A stretch of DNA of 64,000 nucleotides, taken from assembly GCA_036926305.1 (NCBI GenBank), contig JAXCHB010000011.1, positions 4,875,001 through 4,939,000 of the forward strand, in the 5' to 3' direction. Made by a program: the position numbers and the translations under genes. Of this stretch, positions 34,440 to 46,984 are shown one piece after another (the stretch's first letter is position 1; each line of letters begins with the position of its first letter). Below the pieces are notes generated by a model, which worked only from the letters and a program-made list of their open reading frames with translations, was not told where the DNA came from and made no database searches. This DNA comes from Uropetala carovei. Its lineage: Eukaryota > Arthropoda > Insecta > Odonata > Petaluridae.

Positions 34440-36690
34440 TCTTGATCCGTGCAAACCCTGATAAGTTATGAAAAATATACAAAACACATTTGGTCTATAT
34501 TTTCTACGAAATTAATATACTAATTTCTGCGAGGCAAAAGATACTGCCGACGCGGAAGAATCATGGTGTACGTGTACGTTCAGAGAAATTATTCGAGATT
34601 TTACGGATAAAATTACTCCTAGAAAACTGAAGCGTGATCATGTAGAACCGAGATTGTGCAATCAGGAAGTATGGAGCGCAACGTAAAGCCCACTCCCGCG
34701 CAATTAACACGCCTTCAACAGCCACGGTCGAACAGAGGACAAGACTGCAATACAAGGAGGGACGCTCCAAAGCTAGAGTGTCAATGCGAAATGCGTTTCA
34801 TAATTACATAAAAAAGGTTTTACATGATAATTTGAAAGAGAAGGACGAAATATTTTCGTCTTACATCAGGGAAGTCCAAGGTAGTGGCCCTACTACTACG
34901 TCACTAAGAACGAAAATGGGGAATGTAGTTCACGATAGTGCGAAGAAATCAAACCTATTAAATCATTTTTAGAAAGCTTTTAGTACGAATAACGATGAAT
35001 GAGAAACCTCTACTCCTACGCATAAGGGCGACTCGATGGAAGATTTGATGCATTCGGTAAATGGTATCGCGCACCAACTTTATTCAATTGCGCAAAGTAA
35101 ATCTCCTGAACCTGAAGGAATACCTGCGCGAGTATTAAAAGAGGTAGCCGTTGAAATCGCACTGCATTTGAAAACAGTATTCGAGAAATCCATTACAGGA
35201 ATTTAGCACACGATACGTTCATCCTTAAAGGAGGTATCAAATAAAACCCTGAGAATTACAGGCCAATTTCTATAACTTCATTATCGTCAGCATATAATCT
35301 TTAGCTCTGTTATGCTCTATTAATTAGTCGTTTATGACTTAGCGGGTGCCAGCACGGATTCCGGAATGGCAGAATATGTGAAACGCAGATCGGCCTTTCC
35401 GTGAACGATTTATTACGATGCGGAGAAAAAATACTCAGGACGCCTTTTTATTGAGAGACTTCCTCTCAAATAGAGAAAATATATTAGTCATCGATGGGAA
35501 ATACTCGTCCTCAGTTAAAGTTGCGCCAGGTGTGTAATAGAAAGTTTATTAGGCACTCTTCTGTCCTTAATCTACGTAAATGATATCTGCTCGGGATTAG
35601 ACTTTTCGCAAAAAGCCCCATTATATATAAAGAAATGAAATGCAGGCAAGGGCGGGTACAGGGGGGGGGGGAGGTAAAGAGAGTAATTACACCCCCCCCT
35701 CCCCAATATTTCTGAACACTAAAAAAATGAAACTCTAAACCAGGGCCGCGCCGGCCTATGGGTGCAAGGGGTGCATCGCACCCGGGAGGCAAAATATTAG
35801 GGGCGGCAATTCACGGGCGGAGGCAAGAATGTCTCTTAATGTTGTGTTTTACAAACATACAAACGTCCTTTACCATCCGCTGTGTTTGTAAACTGATGTG
35901 ATAGACCGCCTTCTAAAATAAAGTACTTTTACGTAATACGAGTATATCGAGACGATTCGTATACGAGAAAGTTTGCGCAATGTAACTTTGAATTTAAAAT
36001 CGAAAAAAATCTGGGCCAGGGACGGCAAAAACTGTTTGCCCTAAACCTCGTACTACGAGCTGAGCACGTTATACGAGAACTATACCGTTTTGCTACATTC
36101 ACTTTGCTGTACAAAAAGTAATATATTTCTATTTTCTCTATTAAAATATACGTGAATTACGATTTATTTTTCATTCCTGATTACCCTCCCCCCTGAAGCC
36201 TGGATCCGCCCTTGAATATAAATGTTCTTCAGTCGCTGCAGGCAGATTTAAAAACCATTCCCGTGTGGTGAAAAGAATGACAAATTGATGTTAAATACAG
36301 CAAATGTGCCAAAGTGACGTTCCGGAAGAGATAGAACAAAGTAAGTTTCGACTACAAAATCGATGGAATGAATGTTCAAGCAGCGGAATATGTTAAATAT
36401 TTAGGAGTAAACTTTTTCGTGATCTTTCGTGGGGCATGCATATTCGCCCCGATATAGGCCCAGTCAACAAGAAATTGGTTTCCATGGGCAGAATAATACG
36501 GAATAGTTCAGAAAAAGTACGTGAAACGTGCTATTTATCATTAGTTAGACCACAGCTGGAATACGCCTCAAGTATGTGTGATCAGTATGAGAAGGGCCAT
36601 ATAACTCAATTACAAAGAGTGCAACGTAGAGCAGACAGATTCTTAAAGCAAAAGTACGAAAATAAGGAAAGCGTTACACCATTATTGAGT
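34440..36690 (+). pseudogene. CR1/Jockey-like LINE ORF2, twice interrupted
   Basis: The plus-strand translation, with many stops and shifts, shows FREIIRDFTDKITPRKLK near 34590 and SPEPEGIPARVLKEVAVEIA near 35105 (family APGPDGISARVLKE, RT block 1). NPENYRPISITSLSSAY lies near 35250 and CQHGFRNG near 35355. A degraded GVPQGTVLG-like block with LIYVNDICSGLDFSQKAP lies at 35520-35625. The frame then breaks for the element at 35647-36214 and resumes with MHIRPDIGPVNKKLVSMGRI, LVRPQLEYASSMCDQYEKGH and RRADRFLKQKYENKESV at 36436-36680. The sequence stops where the antisense LINE begins. Its 3' UTR appears at 37985-38040, beyond that insertion. Confidence 0.8.
35647..36214. mobile_element. hAT-like MITE inserted in a LINE
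   Basis: The left end CAAGGGCGGGTACAGG followed by a G run, and the reverse-complemented right end CAAGGGCGGATCCAGG, form clear inverted ends. The LINE reading frame is interrupted exactly here and resumes after 36214. Inside, near 35745, CCAGGGCCGCGCCGGCC may be a further element's end. The target duplication is unclear. Confidence 0.65.
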
Positions 36691-37875
36691 GATTTTACAT
36701 TTACATTTACATGAATACCCTGCAAGCCGCCGGAAGCGTTTGGCAGGGGGTGTCACAGCACCATATGAACTGTAACTAATGCCTCTGTTGGACTGTCTTA
36801 TCGCATCTGGGAAAAAGGATCTGTAGTATTTCTCGGTTGTAGCGATTGTTTCGACATATTTCCTCGTACGCTCTGATCTAACATTACGTTCACTAACACA
36901 GATAGGTACGACTATGCCGCGTACGTCTTCAACGAATTCGGAGCTTTTAAACTTTTCAAATAATTTCCTTTTGTATTCAATACTTCTACTCTTCAACGTC
37001 TGCCATTTCAGGTCCCTCGAGATCTCTGATACACTCGCATCATACCGATATTTTCCCTTTACAAATCTAGCCGCTTTACGCCGAACCATTTCGAGATCCC
37101 TAGGTAGACCCTCCTCGAAAGGGTCCCAGACGGCGAAACAGTATTCCACGACGGGTCGTATTACGAACACGTATGCGATTTCCTTCACATTCTAGGTGCA
37201 TCTCCGCAGGACTCTAGAGGAAAGCCCTTGAACCCTGTTTGCCGGTGATATCACGGTTTTGATATGCTCCCTACTAGACAAGTTGCTACTGAGTGTGACT
37301 CCTAGGTATTTGTAGCTATTAACGTTTTTTTAGCTTTAATCCAGATATTTCGCACGGGTAACGGATGAAATTCATTGTGGCGCATTTCTCTTTATTCAGT
37401 TCGAGTTGTTAATCTTTACACCACTTCGTAATAGCCTGAAGGTCCCTTTGCAAAGTATCCTCGTCGTATATTCTGTTGATTTCACCATACACAAGTGTGT
37501 CATTCGCGAAGAGTCTGACTTTACACTTTATATTATCCGCTAACTCATTTATATATATATATATATATATATATCAAGAATAACAGAGGTCCGATTACAC
37601 TTCCCTGAGGCACGCCGGAAGTCACTTTGACGAAGTCTGATGCAACTCCATCGAGAACTACTCTATGGGTTCTATCCGAAAGGAACGAGGTGATCCAATT
37701 TACAATTTTCTCGTTAATTGAATAAACCTTTAATTTTTGCACTATTTTCGCGTGGGTAACGGTGTCGAAGCTGGATATCAATGGAAGACCGAAGAATGAA
37801 CACAAGGCATCTGAAGAATATAGGTCGGAATATCTAAAAGGGGATGTTTTTAGGAATAATTGAGACACCAACGAT
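36691..37875 (-). pseudogene. antisense CR1/Jockey-like LINE (RT, 5'-truncated)
   Basis: On the minus strand 37545-37871 ends in a typical RT segment: SSFDTVTHAKIVQKLK, then NWITSFLSDRTHRVVLDGV, then TSGVPQGSVIGPLLFLIY. The YINEL/FANDT region is distorted by an (AT)n expansion at 37550-37574. The C-terminal region at 36682-37188 (168 codons) is open: VIRPVVEYCFAVWDPFEEGL, RRKAARFVKGKYRYDASVSE, RSFFPDAIRQSN. The 3' end at 36700-36716 carries a TGTAAA short tandem tail. It is inserted into the plus-strand LINE. It is longer-framed than its host copy, consistent with a younger insertion. Confidence 0.85.
37550..37574. repeat. (AT)n microsatellite inside LINE RT
   Basis: A run of about 12 AT pairs replaces part of the LINE sequence and yields the artefactual IYIYIYIY peptide. 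Confidence 0.9.
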
Positions 37876-37984
37876 CGTGACGGTAAATTACGCGAGATCG
37901 ATTGTAGGGTGGAGCGACATTGAGGTTCGTTATTTTCGAAAAAAGTATGAGATCAAAATCGGAAAGAACTTTTAAGTAGGTTTT

Positions 37985-38040
37985 GGTGCATTACACCCTC
38001 TGCCACCTACCAACTAGGTGAATCGCAGAGTAACATGTAG
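37985..38040 (+). repeat. 3' UTR of the interrupted plus-strand LINE
   Basis: ACACCCTCTGCCACCTACCA followed by AGGTGAATCGCAGAG matches the tail order at 24322-24396. Its position and strand fit the missing end of the LINE broken at 36690. Confidence 0.6.
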
Positions 38041-38354
38041 CTCTCTTATACTATTAACGATAGGATTGAAGTTATTCCTATTGGAGAACCGAGATTTCTG
38101 AGAAGTTGGTGGATGAAAGGTGACGGGAGATGATATCTGTGATGAACGGTCAAAGGCTCGTTGCGGAGGGAAATTTCACAGTCCGCTTAAAAAGGTGTTT
38201 AAGTTGTGTCCGTGGCGATGGAAAAGGCGGATCCAGCCATTCCGAGTACGTCCCCAACGAATCCTTTTCACGTTTACTCTCTCGAACACTTACGAATATT
38301 TATTTATTTTAAATGCTCATTCGCGAAATCCATAATAAAAGTTCAAGTACAACA
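38041..38354. other. unassigned DNA
   Basis: Overlapping short open frames have no motif. Confidence 0.3.
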
Positions 38355-38755
38355 CAAAGGCGGATCTAGACTTCCCGGGAAGGGGGGGGGGAATTACTAA
38401 CTGTTTTTCCATGGGTATTAGGGATATTTATGATTTGTTCACTAAATCCTTATCAACATTATTTTTATTTTATTTTAATACTTATTTTTTATTAATACAC
38501 CGTGGAACATGATAGAATAGTACGATAACTTCACTAAAGTACAATTTTTACAAAGTTTATATATAAACCACTCAAAATACTTTGATTCCTTGATCATAAC
38601 ATATAAATGATTACATAAAAAAACAAGGGAATGCCTTATTGATTTAAATTTTCCCATAGTATAAAAAGAAGCAAAAGTCTGCAATGAATAACGAAAAATG
38701 AAATTCCCCTTTTCGATCACCCCCCCCCCCCCCTCTCCCTTTGGATCCACCACTG
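38355..38755. mobile_element. hAT-like MITE with G-run ends
   Basis: The left end CAAAGGCGGATCTAGACTTC precedes a G run. The reverse-complemented right end CAGTGGTGGATCCAAAGGG also precedes a G run. Flanks GTACAACA and CCATAACA share 5 of 8 positions. The ends resemble the widespread arthropod CAGTGGCGGATC MITEs. Non-coding. Confidence 0.65.
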
Positions 38756-40418
38756 CCATAACACATTTCACTTGAAATTTATATGCGTCAAGAAATTAAG
38801 TGACAAATAAATATAAATTACTTACCCGATGGAAGTTGCTGCACCGGGAAATACTGCGAGAAACTCAAACGCGATGTCTCACACCAAACCAACTCCGTAA
38901 AAAACACCCGCACTCTGCCCTGTCCTTCCAACATCTGAATCAGCGTTCAGACAAGGCCCATGAGCACGAATGAGTAACGCTTGACGCTCGCTGGGTGCTA
39001 ACCCCTAAGATCGCCTATCTCCCTCGAAGGGTGGGACCGACTTAATTCATTTATCCTCTCTCGAGCGCATGAATGAAACAGTAAACAACCTTCATTAAGC
39101 GAACTGCGTCCAAACTCGAGAAGGAAAACAATTATCTTTTTCTCCCGATTGGTATCTGTTTACAAATAAAGATGCTCTCTAGGGTGGTCTGTTTAATAAC
39201 AGACGGAGGTCTGCTGAAACAACAATATGCATTTTTGTTCCCTATGGAGCGGTGGACGAAAGACCAGTGCTCAAGCGATTTCGAAATCGCAACTTGATTT
39301 CATGCTACAGCACGGCAACAGACATCTAAGAGTAGAAGTGTATAGACAATACATATCATGCCGCATATGCGGTAGGTTGACGTTAGAAATTTCAACGGTA
39401 TTTTTCGATATAAAAGGAAGGACTCGTATGAATTATTCCCTGCTTCCATCGGGCGGCACAAAATGCGTCGGCGAGTCGCATTTGGCTCGCGGGCGAAAAT
39501 AAAACCGCAGACGGGAATTTTTAAGACAATTTCGAACGAACCGTTAGCCGATAAGTTGAAAATTGGCGTTGCGTCGGAAAATGTAATTGCGCGCATAAAA
39601 GTAAAAATTACGCAATGTGTAGAAATTTTGGAGGAAAAATGACCAACACAGAGAAACAAGGGAGATATGTTTATTTTCTCTGGAAACAAAACGACTCTAT
39701 GCCTAGGCTGCTCCGATAAGATTTTTCAGAAATGTATTTTCAACTTACCTACTGGTTAAATGTACTTGCGTCAACCCTTACGTACCGATTGTGCATAAAT
39801 ATGTACTCTTGTTTTTGCTATCCATTTTTCGAATTTAGTTATATTTATTAGCATGTTGACACTTGTGTTGCTAGCGTATGCTTATTTTGGATTATAACAT
39901 CTGATTACAGTCTCTGGTACGAAATGTAGGTATATGATCGTGTGCAATCTGAAAAATATAAACCAATTTACAAAAATTAATGAAAGATCTAATTCGTGTA
40001 AGATTCGAAGTAGGTATTAAAGAAAGAATCGTCACTTGAATTTTTTAACTTACTAAAAATCAAGATTGAAAGGGTTAATATAAAGTTGTGGAATGAAATA
40101 AATTCTGTTTTAAATAAAAATACTCTAAATAATTAAATAAATGTCTTCTATCACGTTCACGATTTCTTAATTAATCAATTGGACGTGCGAAAGTATCATA
40201 TCCTTCATCGAATAGCCCAGAAACACATGAATAGGTTTCTCACCTGTATCGCTATATGCAGTTAAGGCTTCCTGAAATTAAGAAGAAAAAAGTTTGCTAA
40301 ATCCGCACTATAAAGGACTACATTTCCTGCTTCTGTTGTCAGTGACGCAATATTTAGGCCTCTACCTGGAGATTAATTTACGGAAAATCAAAATGATTTT
40401 GAGTTCCTTTTCAAATTA
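38756..40418. other. unassigned DNA
   Basis: Open frames at 39227-39502 (+) and 39300-39689 (-, 129 codons) overlap in antisense and have no recognisable domain. I do not regard them as supported genes. Confidence 0.35.
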
Positions 40419-42023
40419 CAGTAGAACTCAGTTATAACGGCCTCGGTTAATATGACAACTCGGATATAACTACATATTTGTTATAACGTACTAACGCACT
40501 CGGTTATAGCGGCAATGGGAGTTAGTAAGTAACAAATAATTTTATGCGTATGCACAGGGTCAGCGCAACACATTTTTGTATGAGAAGAAGAGAAATTTAG
40601 TTGTATATTTGTATGTTTATTAATGGAACTCCTCCTAAACGATAAAAGCTAGAACTACCAAATTTTGTACATTTCTTCCTTGCATATTAACTTAGTGAAT
40701 GGTCAAGGTTTTGTTTCTATCCGTCATTTTGATTCGAAATGGCGAACGATTTAATCATCCAACGCCACGTATTTTGCCGCGTCCTGCAAATATCTCAGGG
40801 GGGTGAGTGTAGACTACTTTTAATTTGAACTTTAAAATTTCTTAAAACCACGGTACGAAGACGGGACTTAGACCCAGAAACAGAGGAAAAACTAAAGTTT
40901 CATATTCCTACCGTCGAGTTTCAAATACGAGCCGAATTTGTCGAAAATTAAGGTTTTTACCACAATATTTCAGGATTTTTGTAAATGAAATTTTTCCTTG
41001 CAACCCAATTGTTAGGGATTTAACACGATAGCGTAATCCCAAATGCATTGAAATGGAAGCTATGCTTATTATTTATCGAAATACGTATGGAATTACCTGA
41101 AATGCTGTTTGAAACTATTAAATAACTAATATATCATAATTATAATTATGGTTGTATTTATATCACCGTTGTAAAATGGCCTAGCTGTTTAAATGTCTAT
41201 TAAACGTACATACTTAATATTTTATTTATATGAGAATGGTTTGAAGATTTATAATTATAAGCTTCACAATGGATTCTTTACAAAAGTGTACATTGTGATG
41301 ATCGTGCCTTTAGATCAATATTTTTTACTTTTGACCAACTAATTTATCTTTTTAAATACGCACAGTTAAACAAAAATACAATATAAAATTTCTTGTGATT
41401 ATTACGAAAGTGTTAGCGAAGTAAACATAAAGGTATGTAAATTTTGCTTATTTTTAAACGAAAAAGCTCAAATTAGCAAATTTTTATATCGAAATTGAGT
41501 ACTAAGAAAACGGCAAATATCGCGTTGTTGTTTCTGCCAGTGTTGTTTACTATTTGAGTCGTATAATATATACAATCTTAGATTCCGTAACTAATATTAT
41601 TCATAAAAGTATCAATAACATATTCATACCCTTCGCTTGATGGCATTAACGGCAGAAGATATCCGTTATAACAATTATAAAATTAAACAAACTACATAGC
41701 ATTATATTATCTCACTCTTTCGTTGATTTCAGTAATTATTTACGATTCGCTGTATTGTTGACCGTGTGGATTGTTGTATGTAATTTGAATTTTATTCTGA
41801 TTATGAAACTAGCCGTACAACGTTAGATGTAGCTCTAAGAGAAAGACCAAAACGTCCGGTTAAAACCAATAAACAACGAACTAAACAACTATAAGGTCAC
41901 GTCGCGAGGCTAAGAAATAACCGGGTAAATGAAGGAAAAGAACAACTCAGAAAGAGACTGGCAAATCACATCATAAGAAAAATAACAAGGTACATTGAAT
42001 GTCGTTATAACCGAGTTCTACTC
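40419..42023. mobile_element. Tigger/pogo-type element flanked by TA, non-coding
   Basis: The left end CAGTAGAACTCAGTTATAAC and the reverse-complemented right end GAGTAGAACTCGGTTATAAC match over about 20 bp with few differences. TA flanks both sides (40417-40418 and 42024-42025). A second CTCGGTTATAGCGGC lies near 40500. The interior of about 1.6 kb holds no readable transposase on either strand, so it is a large MITE or a fully decayed copy, perhaps with other insertions. Confidence 0.7.
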
Positions 42024-42496
42024 TATGTAACATGTATTTTTTTGAATTTATTTTAAAATACGCATTGTTACCCTAGCTCTTGAACGCACCTCCCTATATT
42101 GTTGTATAATCGTTGTATGTGTTCATCCGTGGCTGTTGAATGAGTGTTAATTATACGATAGTGAACCGTCGCCTAAGTGTTCCTCAATTTCTGGTTGATC
42201 CCTATTGTCGTTATCACACATCAATTTAGTTGGAATAAATTCACCCTCACTTTCGCATCTCTAAATATGCATCAGGATTCTTTCGGACTTGCGTTATCTG
42301 TAGCTCCGCAGAGATTCCGCCGCCCATTACACAAAAAATATATAAAACTGAAAAATAGGCTTTGGCGAGAAAAGAAATGTTTCTTCTTGTCTCGACCTCT
42401 TTCTCAATTTTTAACTTAAACCTCCCGTACATGGCCTTAGGAAAAATTGCAAGGAATTTGGCCCAACTCTGTGTTAAGTGATACTCATATTTCAAA
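42024..42496. other. unassigned DNA
   Basis: Two opposed open frames of about 80 codons have no motif. Nothing was recognised. Confidence 0.3.
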
Positions 42497-42725
42497 GGAA
42501 AAGAATAACTTTGTTAACTTCCAAAATGTTTTTGTTTATTTCACGACCGGTTTCGCTAAATAACTAGCATCAGCAGGAGAGGAAAATGCTCAAAACATTC
42601 TTTATATGGTAGGTTGGCGGAGGGAAGAAAAGCAAAGGAAGGGAGAGAAAAAAACCAGGGGGCAAATCATTCGCCAATTGGAATAAATAAAATATTTAGA
42701 AGTTAACAAAGTTATTCTTTTCCTC
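42497..42725 (-). mobile_element. Penelope-like element terminal fragment within inverted repeats
   Basis: The fragment is bounded by inverted repeats of about 28 bp: GAATAACTTTGTTAACTTCC at 42506 and its complement GAAGTTAACAAAGTTATTC at about 42699. PLE copies often carry such inverted terminal pieces. The motif ACGACCGGTTTCGC inside is typical of PLE termini in arthropods. No RT remains here. Confidence 0.55.
42538..42577 (-). ncRNA. hammerhead ribozyme-like motif of PLE type
   Basis: On the minus strand CTGATG (plus-strand 42568-42573) is followed by a short hairpin GCTA-loop-TAGC, then GAAA (plus-strand TTTC 42551-42554) and ACCGGTC with GTC as the cleavage triplet. Penelope-like elements are known to carry hammerhead motifs with a minimal stem III of this kind. 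The usual A after CTGATG is C here, a core change that would probably impair cleavage. This is a relic at best. Confidence 0.5.
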
Positions 42726-42798
42726 TGAAACGTGGCCTTAGGGTCTCTTATTAATCTTTCTTTAGATACCTTATTCATACGCTATTTGTAGTTTTAGC

Positions 42799-43122
42799 CA
42801 GTGCTTAATTTCTGGGGGAACGCAAGGGAACGGCGTTCCCTCACTTATTTGAGAGGAAGATTCTAAAATGTTGTGAATACAAAAATGTTTAAGTTACAAG
42901 AATTTAAAGGCTGACGAATGTCTATATATTTCAACCTCCCTCTTGAGGGACAACATCTGATTTGCACAAGATTGTTTTTTTATTTTACACTTTCCAAGTT
43001 ACTTTATACGTATTTATTAATTAAAGACCATAGATCACATTATGTATTCCGTTTTGTTCGGAGTGGTTAGGTTAGATAAGGTTAAGCGTTCCCTTTCTTA
43101 TTTGGCTACAAATTAAACACTG
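42799..43122. mobile_element. hAT MITE with target duplication
   Basis: The left end CAGTGCTTAATTTCTGGGGG and the reverse-complemented right end CAGTGTTTAATTTGTAGCC are similar, with GGGAACGC blocks near both ends. Flanks GTTTTAGC and GTTTTTAC agree at 6 of 8 positions. Non-coding. Confidence 0.7.
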
Positions 43123-46100
43123 GTTTTTACCTTCTAAATTTGATGTATTTTTCGATAGCGTGGGTTACCTCACTGATACTAAGAGGGTTTATGGAAATTT
43201 TCAATCAAAGCTTAGCATGATTCGTTCTCTCTACCACCTGAATAAATGAAATGTAGATTTCAGTTCATTGAAGGTAAAATGAATTATTGTTTATTTACCA
43301 AACTTAATAAATCCGTTTCTCTGGATATCAAATAGTTTTTATCCTAGCATTAGAAGGTGTATAAAAGGTGCGTGTACTCGTATTTGCTATTTTGCGTCTG
43401 CTTCCTTTCACACTGTATCTCACACTTTTAAATTCGACGGCGCTAATTGGGTTAAGGTAACTTTTGTGAGTATTGTTACATAAGCGCTATGAAGGACTCC
43501 GCCTCACGATCTGATGCACAGTTCTTTTCCAAAAACTGCGTAATCACGAGGAAAGGCTTGACTATATAGCTATGTATTCCGCGAGCCAACATTCTGTACC
43601 TATCATTATCACAGCGTGTAGACTTCCGATAAAGTGTTAAAATTCGGCATTTTTTATCGAATGCTACAAAAATTAATTAATTAATTAATAATTTTCATTT
43701 TGACGCTGATACAACTTGAATGTTCGTCAAGCTTAGCTAAAGGGTTATTATTTTGTAAGTAAGTGTTATACTTGGAATCACTACCGTCCTTACTAATAAT
43801 ATCGAATCTTTGGCGCTTTCTGGTGTCATATTTCTAAGATATTCCGATGGATTTCTTAATCATAAGGTTGTGTATTCCGGAGGTATTTGGGAATTTTTAC
43901 GAGGTTTCAGATACCTCAATTTTACCTCACATTAAAGAGATATTACGTTTGCATTCTTAAGCGATGTTAGGTCCATGGTTGGAAATGTATTGTCAGAAAT
44001 AGTTGACACGCTCCCAAATCAGTGGAGGAACGTGGGGGAGCGTATGGATATACTACGCATTACCTGCATAAAAAATCCGCTAGGCGTATACGCCCATTTC
44101 AATTCCTGATTAGGTCATATCTTCAACTCTTTTAGCTCATAATTTCTGTTTTCCCTACAAATGTACGCTTTTAGTGGATTGTACCGATTTTTATTCCAAT
44201 CCTTTGTGTAGCCTGTTTCCAACGCTGGGTGCTGTTTCTTTGGCAAGCATGTTAAATTATATTAACTTCCTTTAATAATCTGTGATATTAATCCTGTTAT
44301 TAACCACAAATTTGAATATCTATTACAAAATTTTTGATATTATTATACATCTGGACTGATGTACCAACAGAAAAAACGAGGTGAAAAATCTGAATAAAAT
44401 CTTTGATTTTCGCATGCCTGTAAGTAAAGTTTTGGATGTGCTATTATCTTCACTATGTTTCATACTGCATGGAATGTTTCAGAGTACAGTTTCCTCCGCA
44501 TAATGCATAGCGGAACCATAGCTGATCGGATTAGATTTACAGTCTACCCGCAAGAGTCCGCGCACGACTCAAAATATTATTGATCGCCTTCTACTGCTTG
44601 GGAAACAGCGCTTCCCGGATAGTGCGGGCTAAGGATGAACTAAGTGAGTAATCGCTTTTAATCCGGCGGAGCTGGCGCGGGTCTGTGGGATCCGTTTAAT
44701 TTTTGTTTCTTTGATGAAAATTCTACGGCGACATTTGCATCGCTGCCACACTCAGTACCTTCCTTTCCACTATTCTACTTCAGTCTAGAATTGTTAAGGC
44801 ACTTTTTTTTAATCGCTTTCCGTGCATCAGACCCTGCGACAGCATTCACATAATACCTTTGGACTATCAAAAATGTCGTTATTTTACGTATTATAACATC
44901 AATCCTATTAAAGCATTCACACATACTTCATATTTATTGTGAACATTATGGCTAATTATAATTTGTAAAGTAATATTTTATTATACGTGAGTTTATGCAA
45001 TGAGAAAGGCCAGGACAGAATTAGGAATGTGTCCACATGCCATAAAAATGCCCCTAAACCTGTGTGAAATTTAATTTTCATCAAATCGCATTATTGCATT
45101 AACTTATAAAGCAAATGTTTGCCATAGACCCTGTGCCAGTAGCGGTGTTCGTATATATGGCGACTATGGGTTAAAAATTGACTGATCGGAAGAAATAGTT
45201 GCATGGTATTGTAATGCATTTCCTGCGTGGATAGTCAGACAATATGCTCTTAAAGGAAGTAATAATAAGAAAATGTATACAATACTTGAGTCTTACAAAA
45301 TATCTCGAGCGCCGGTTGTGGTTTAATTCTTTTCAAACGTTTGCGTGTATCGGAATTAATACAAATAAAGCTTTATTTTAACTAATGTCATATAGTTTAT
45401 CATTAAAATTAAAGTAAGGTAAATTTAAAACTTAATATTTTTAATATTTTTATAATTTATCCATTTTTCGTCCTCATTGTTACCATAAAATGTAGAAGAG
45501 AATATAACGCGGAAAATTTTTCATTTAATGTGAAAATGGTGTTGTGAATATCAAGATGGAATAGAATTGTGAATGAAAATAAACATCGATTTTACTACTT
45601 TAATATCCGATAGAAACATTTCATTTTCGATAATTCACTTGACAAACGATTCAAGACTCCTCAGGTAAACAAACCCCTTACACCTTCAATTTACTCTAGA
45701 GAATGAATATTGCGCAGTAGATTGTAAACGAATCTGAGTTTATAATTACAGATGCGTCGATTTTATCTATATCATTGTCCACTGCTGAATTATTTTTTAG
45801 TTTCTTCGGAATTTTGTAACCCCAAAATTTGTTCCTGCTGTTGCTTTGGCGATGGATTTTGAAGGACGCGATATTTGACAAGTATCGTATTTAAAAATTC
45901 ATTGTAGTGTTTTATATGTGACGCTTCCAGTTGAAGAAATGGCATATGTAGCTAAAAGAGGGATGCTATATTTCCCGAAATAAAATTTGAAATTTCTGGG
46001 CTTCATTAAACTTTTGAATAAAGAAGATTTTGAAGATTAATGAAGAAGTGTCGCATTTGTATCGTGTCACACTATCGGAGCTGTCATCTTACGAGTAATA

Positions 46101-46135
46101 TGAACGAAACTCGAAATTCGATTTCCATTATCCTG
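43123..46135. other. long unassigned AT-rich stretch
   Basis: About 3 kb without a recognised gene, RNA or transposon end. A more GC-balanced patch at about 44500-44700 has no readable coding motif. Confidence 0.4.
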
Positions 46136-46450
46136 TTATAGTCGCTCCAACATCTAAAGACTCCTGGCGTACACCAGTTAGCAGCAGCCAATAGGAGACT
46201 GTTTGTTTGGGAAGGTAGTGGGGAGGAAACCAGTCTCACTCCTGCTCTCGAAGAGATCACATCTGGATGCGTTGCCATTAGAAATTGCGTAGTATATCAG
46301 ATGAAGGCGAAAATCCGCAAGAGATGGCAACGCGCACCGATATCTGCTCTCCCGCAAGAAAGTTGAGAGGGGAGATGGAAGGGGAAACGTTCGTGATTGG
46401 CTACTTGCTCTAAGTAGGCCAAGAGCCTTCCGATGTTGAATCGACTATAG
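46136..46450. mobile_element. MITE family B, copy 2
   Basis: The ends are TTATAGTCGCTCCAACATC and, reverse-complemented, CTATAGTCGATTCAACATC, inverted repeats of about 30 bp. The interior is the reverse complement of copy 1 at 29970-30341 without its extra 55 bp. Here the inverted repeats are closer to each other than in copy 1. Confidence 0.65.
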
Positions 46451-46761
46451 GAATGGGCACGAATGCATTTCACCCATTTGTTTGGTAAGCATTTTCACTT
46501 TCGTTTGCTTTTTTTCAGTTAGAATAATCAACTCCATCTCCTAATATTTGGAAAACTGTCTCATTCGTTAAAATGTGTGAGTCGTTTTCAGGATTTAGCA
46601 AATTCGTGAATTATTCTGGGAAACGTATATACCTCTTCCGCAGTCCATCCCCATGATATCGCACGCTCGCCTTCAAGTACTATTCGATGGACTTCTTTAT
46701 CGCTTCCTCTGTTTAATATTCTGCAGCTCGAGGCAACTTCTTACTGTTATCCACCAATATT
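46451..46761. other. unassigned DNA
   Basis: Nothing was recognised. Confidence 0.3.
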
Positions 46762-46970
46762 CAGGGACGGATTAAGGGACCCATGGGCACAGCGCGTTCA
46801 AGGCCCCACCAAAATTGTGAAATATTCTAAAAGTAACATTATTGCAAGGGTTTTGATCTGAGCGGCATCAATTAATTGGAAACGGTTTCGGGATAGGGTC
46901 AGCCCACTTTGGGACCCCTTGTCCTCTGGGCCCCACTCGCATGTTTTACATACCGCCTAATCCGACCCTG
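46762..46970. mobile_element. hAT-like MITE
   Basis: The left end CAGGGACGGATTAAGGGACC and the reverse-complemented right end CAGGGTCGGATTAGGCGG are matching inverted ends. GGGCC-type blocks lie inside, as in several arthropod MITEs. The flanks do not show a duplication. Confidence 0.6.
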
Positions 46971-46984
46971 TAAACAAGTAAGCT

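Noticed and set aside
37545..37871. Separate 108-codon protein ending in IYIYIYIYK
   Set aside because: It is LINE reverse transcriptase disrupted by an (AT)n expansion.
39227..39689. 91-codon plus frame and 129-codon minus frame
   Set aside because: They overlap in antisense, contain no recognised domain and have no transposon context. I cannot support either as a gene.
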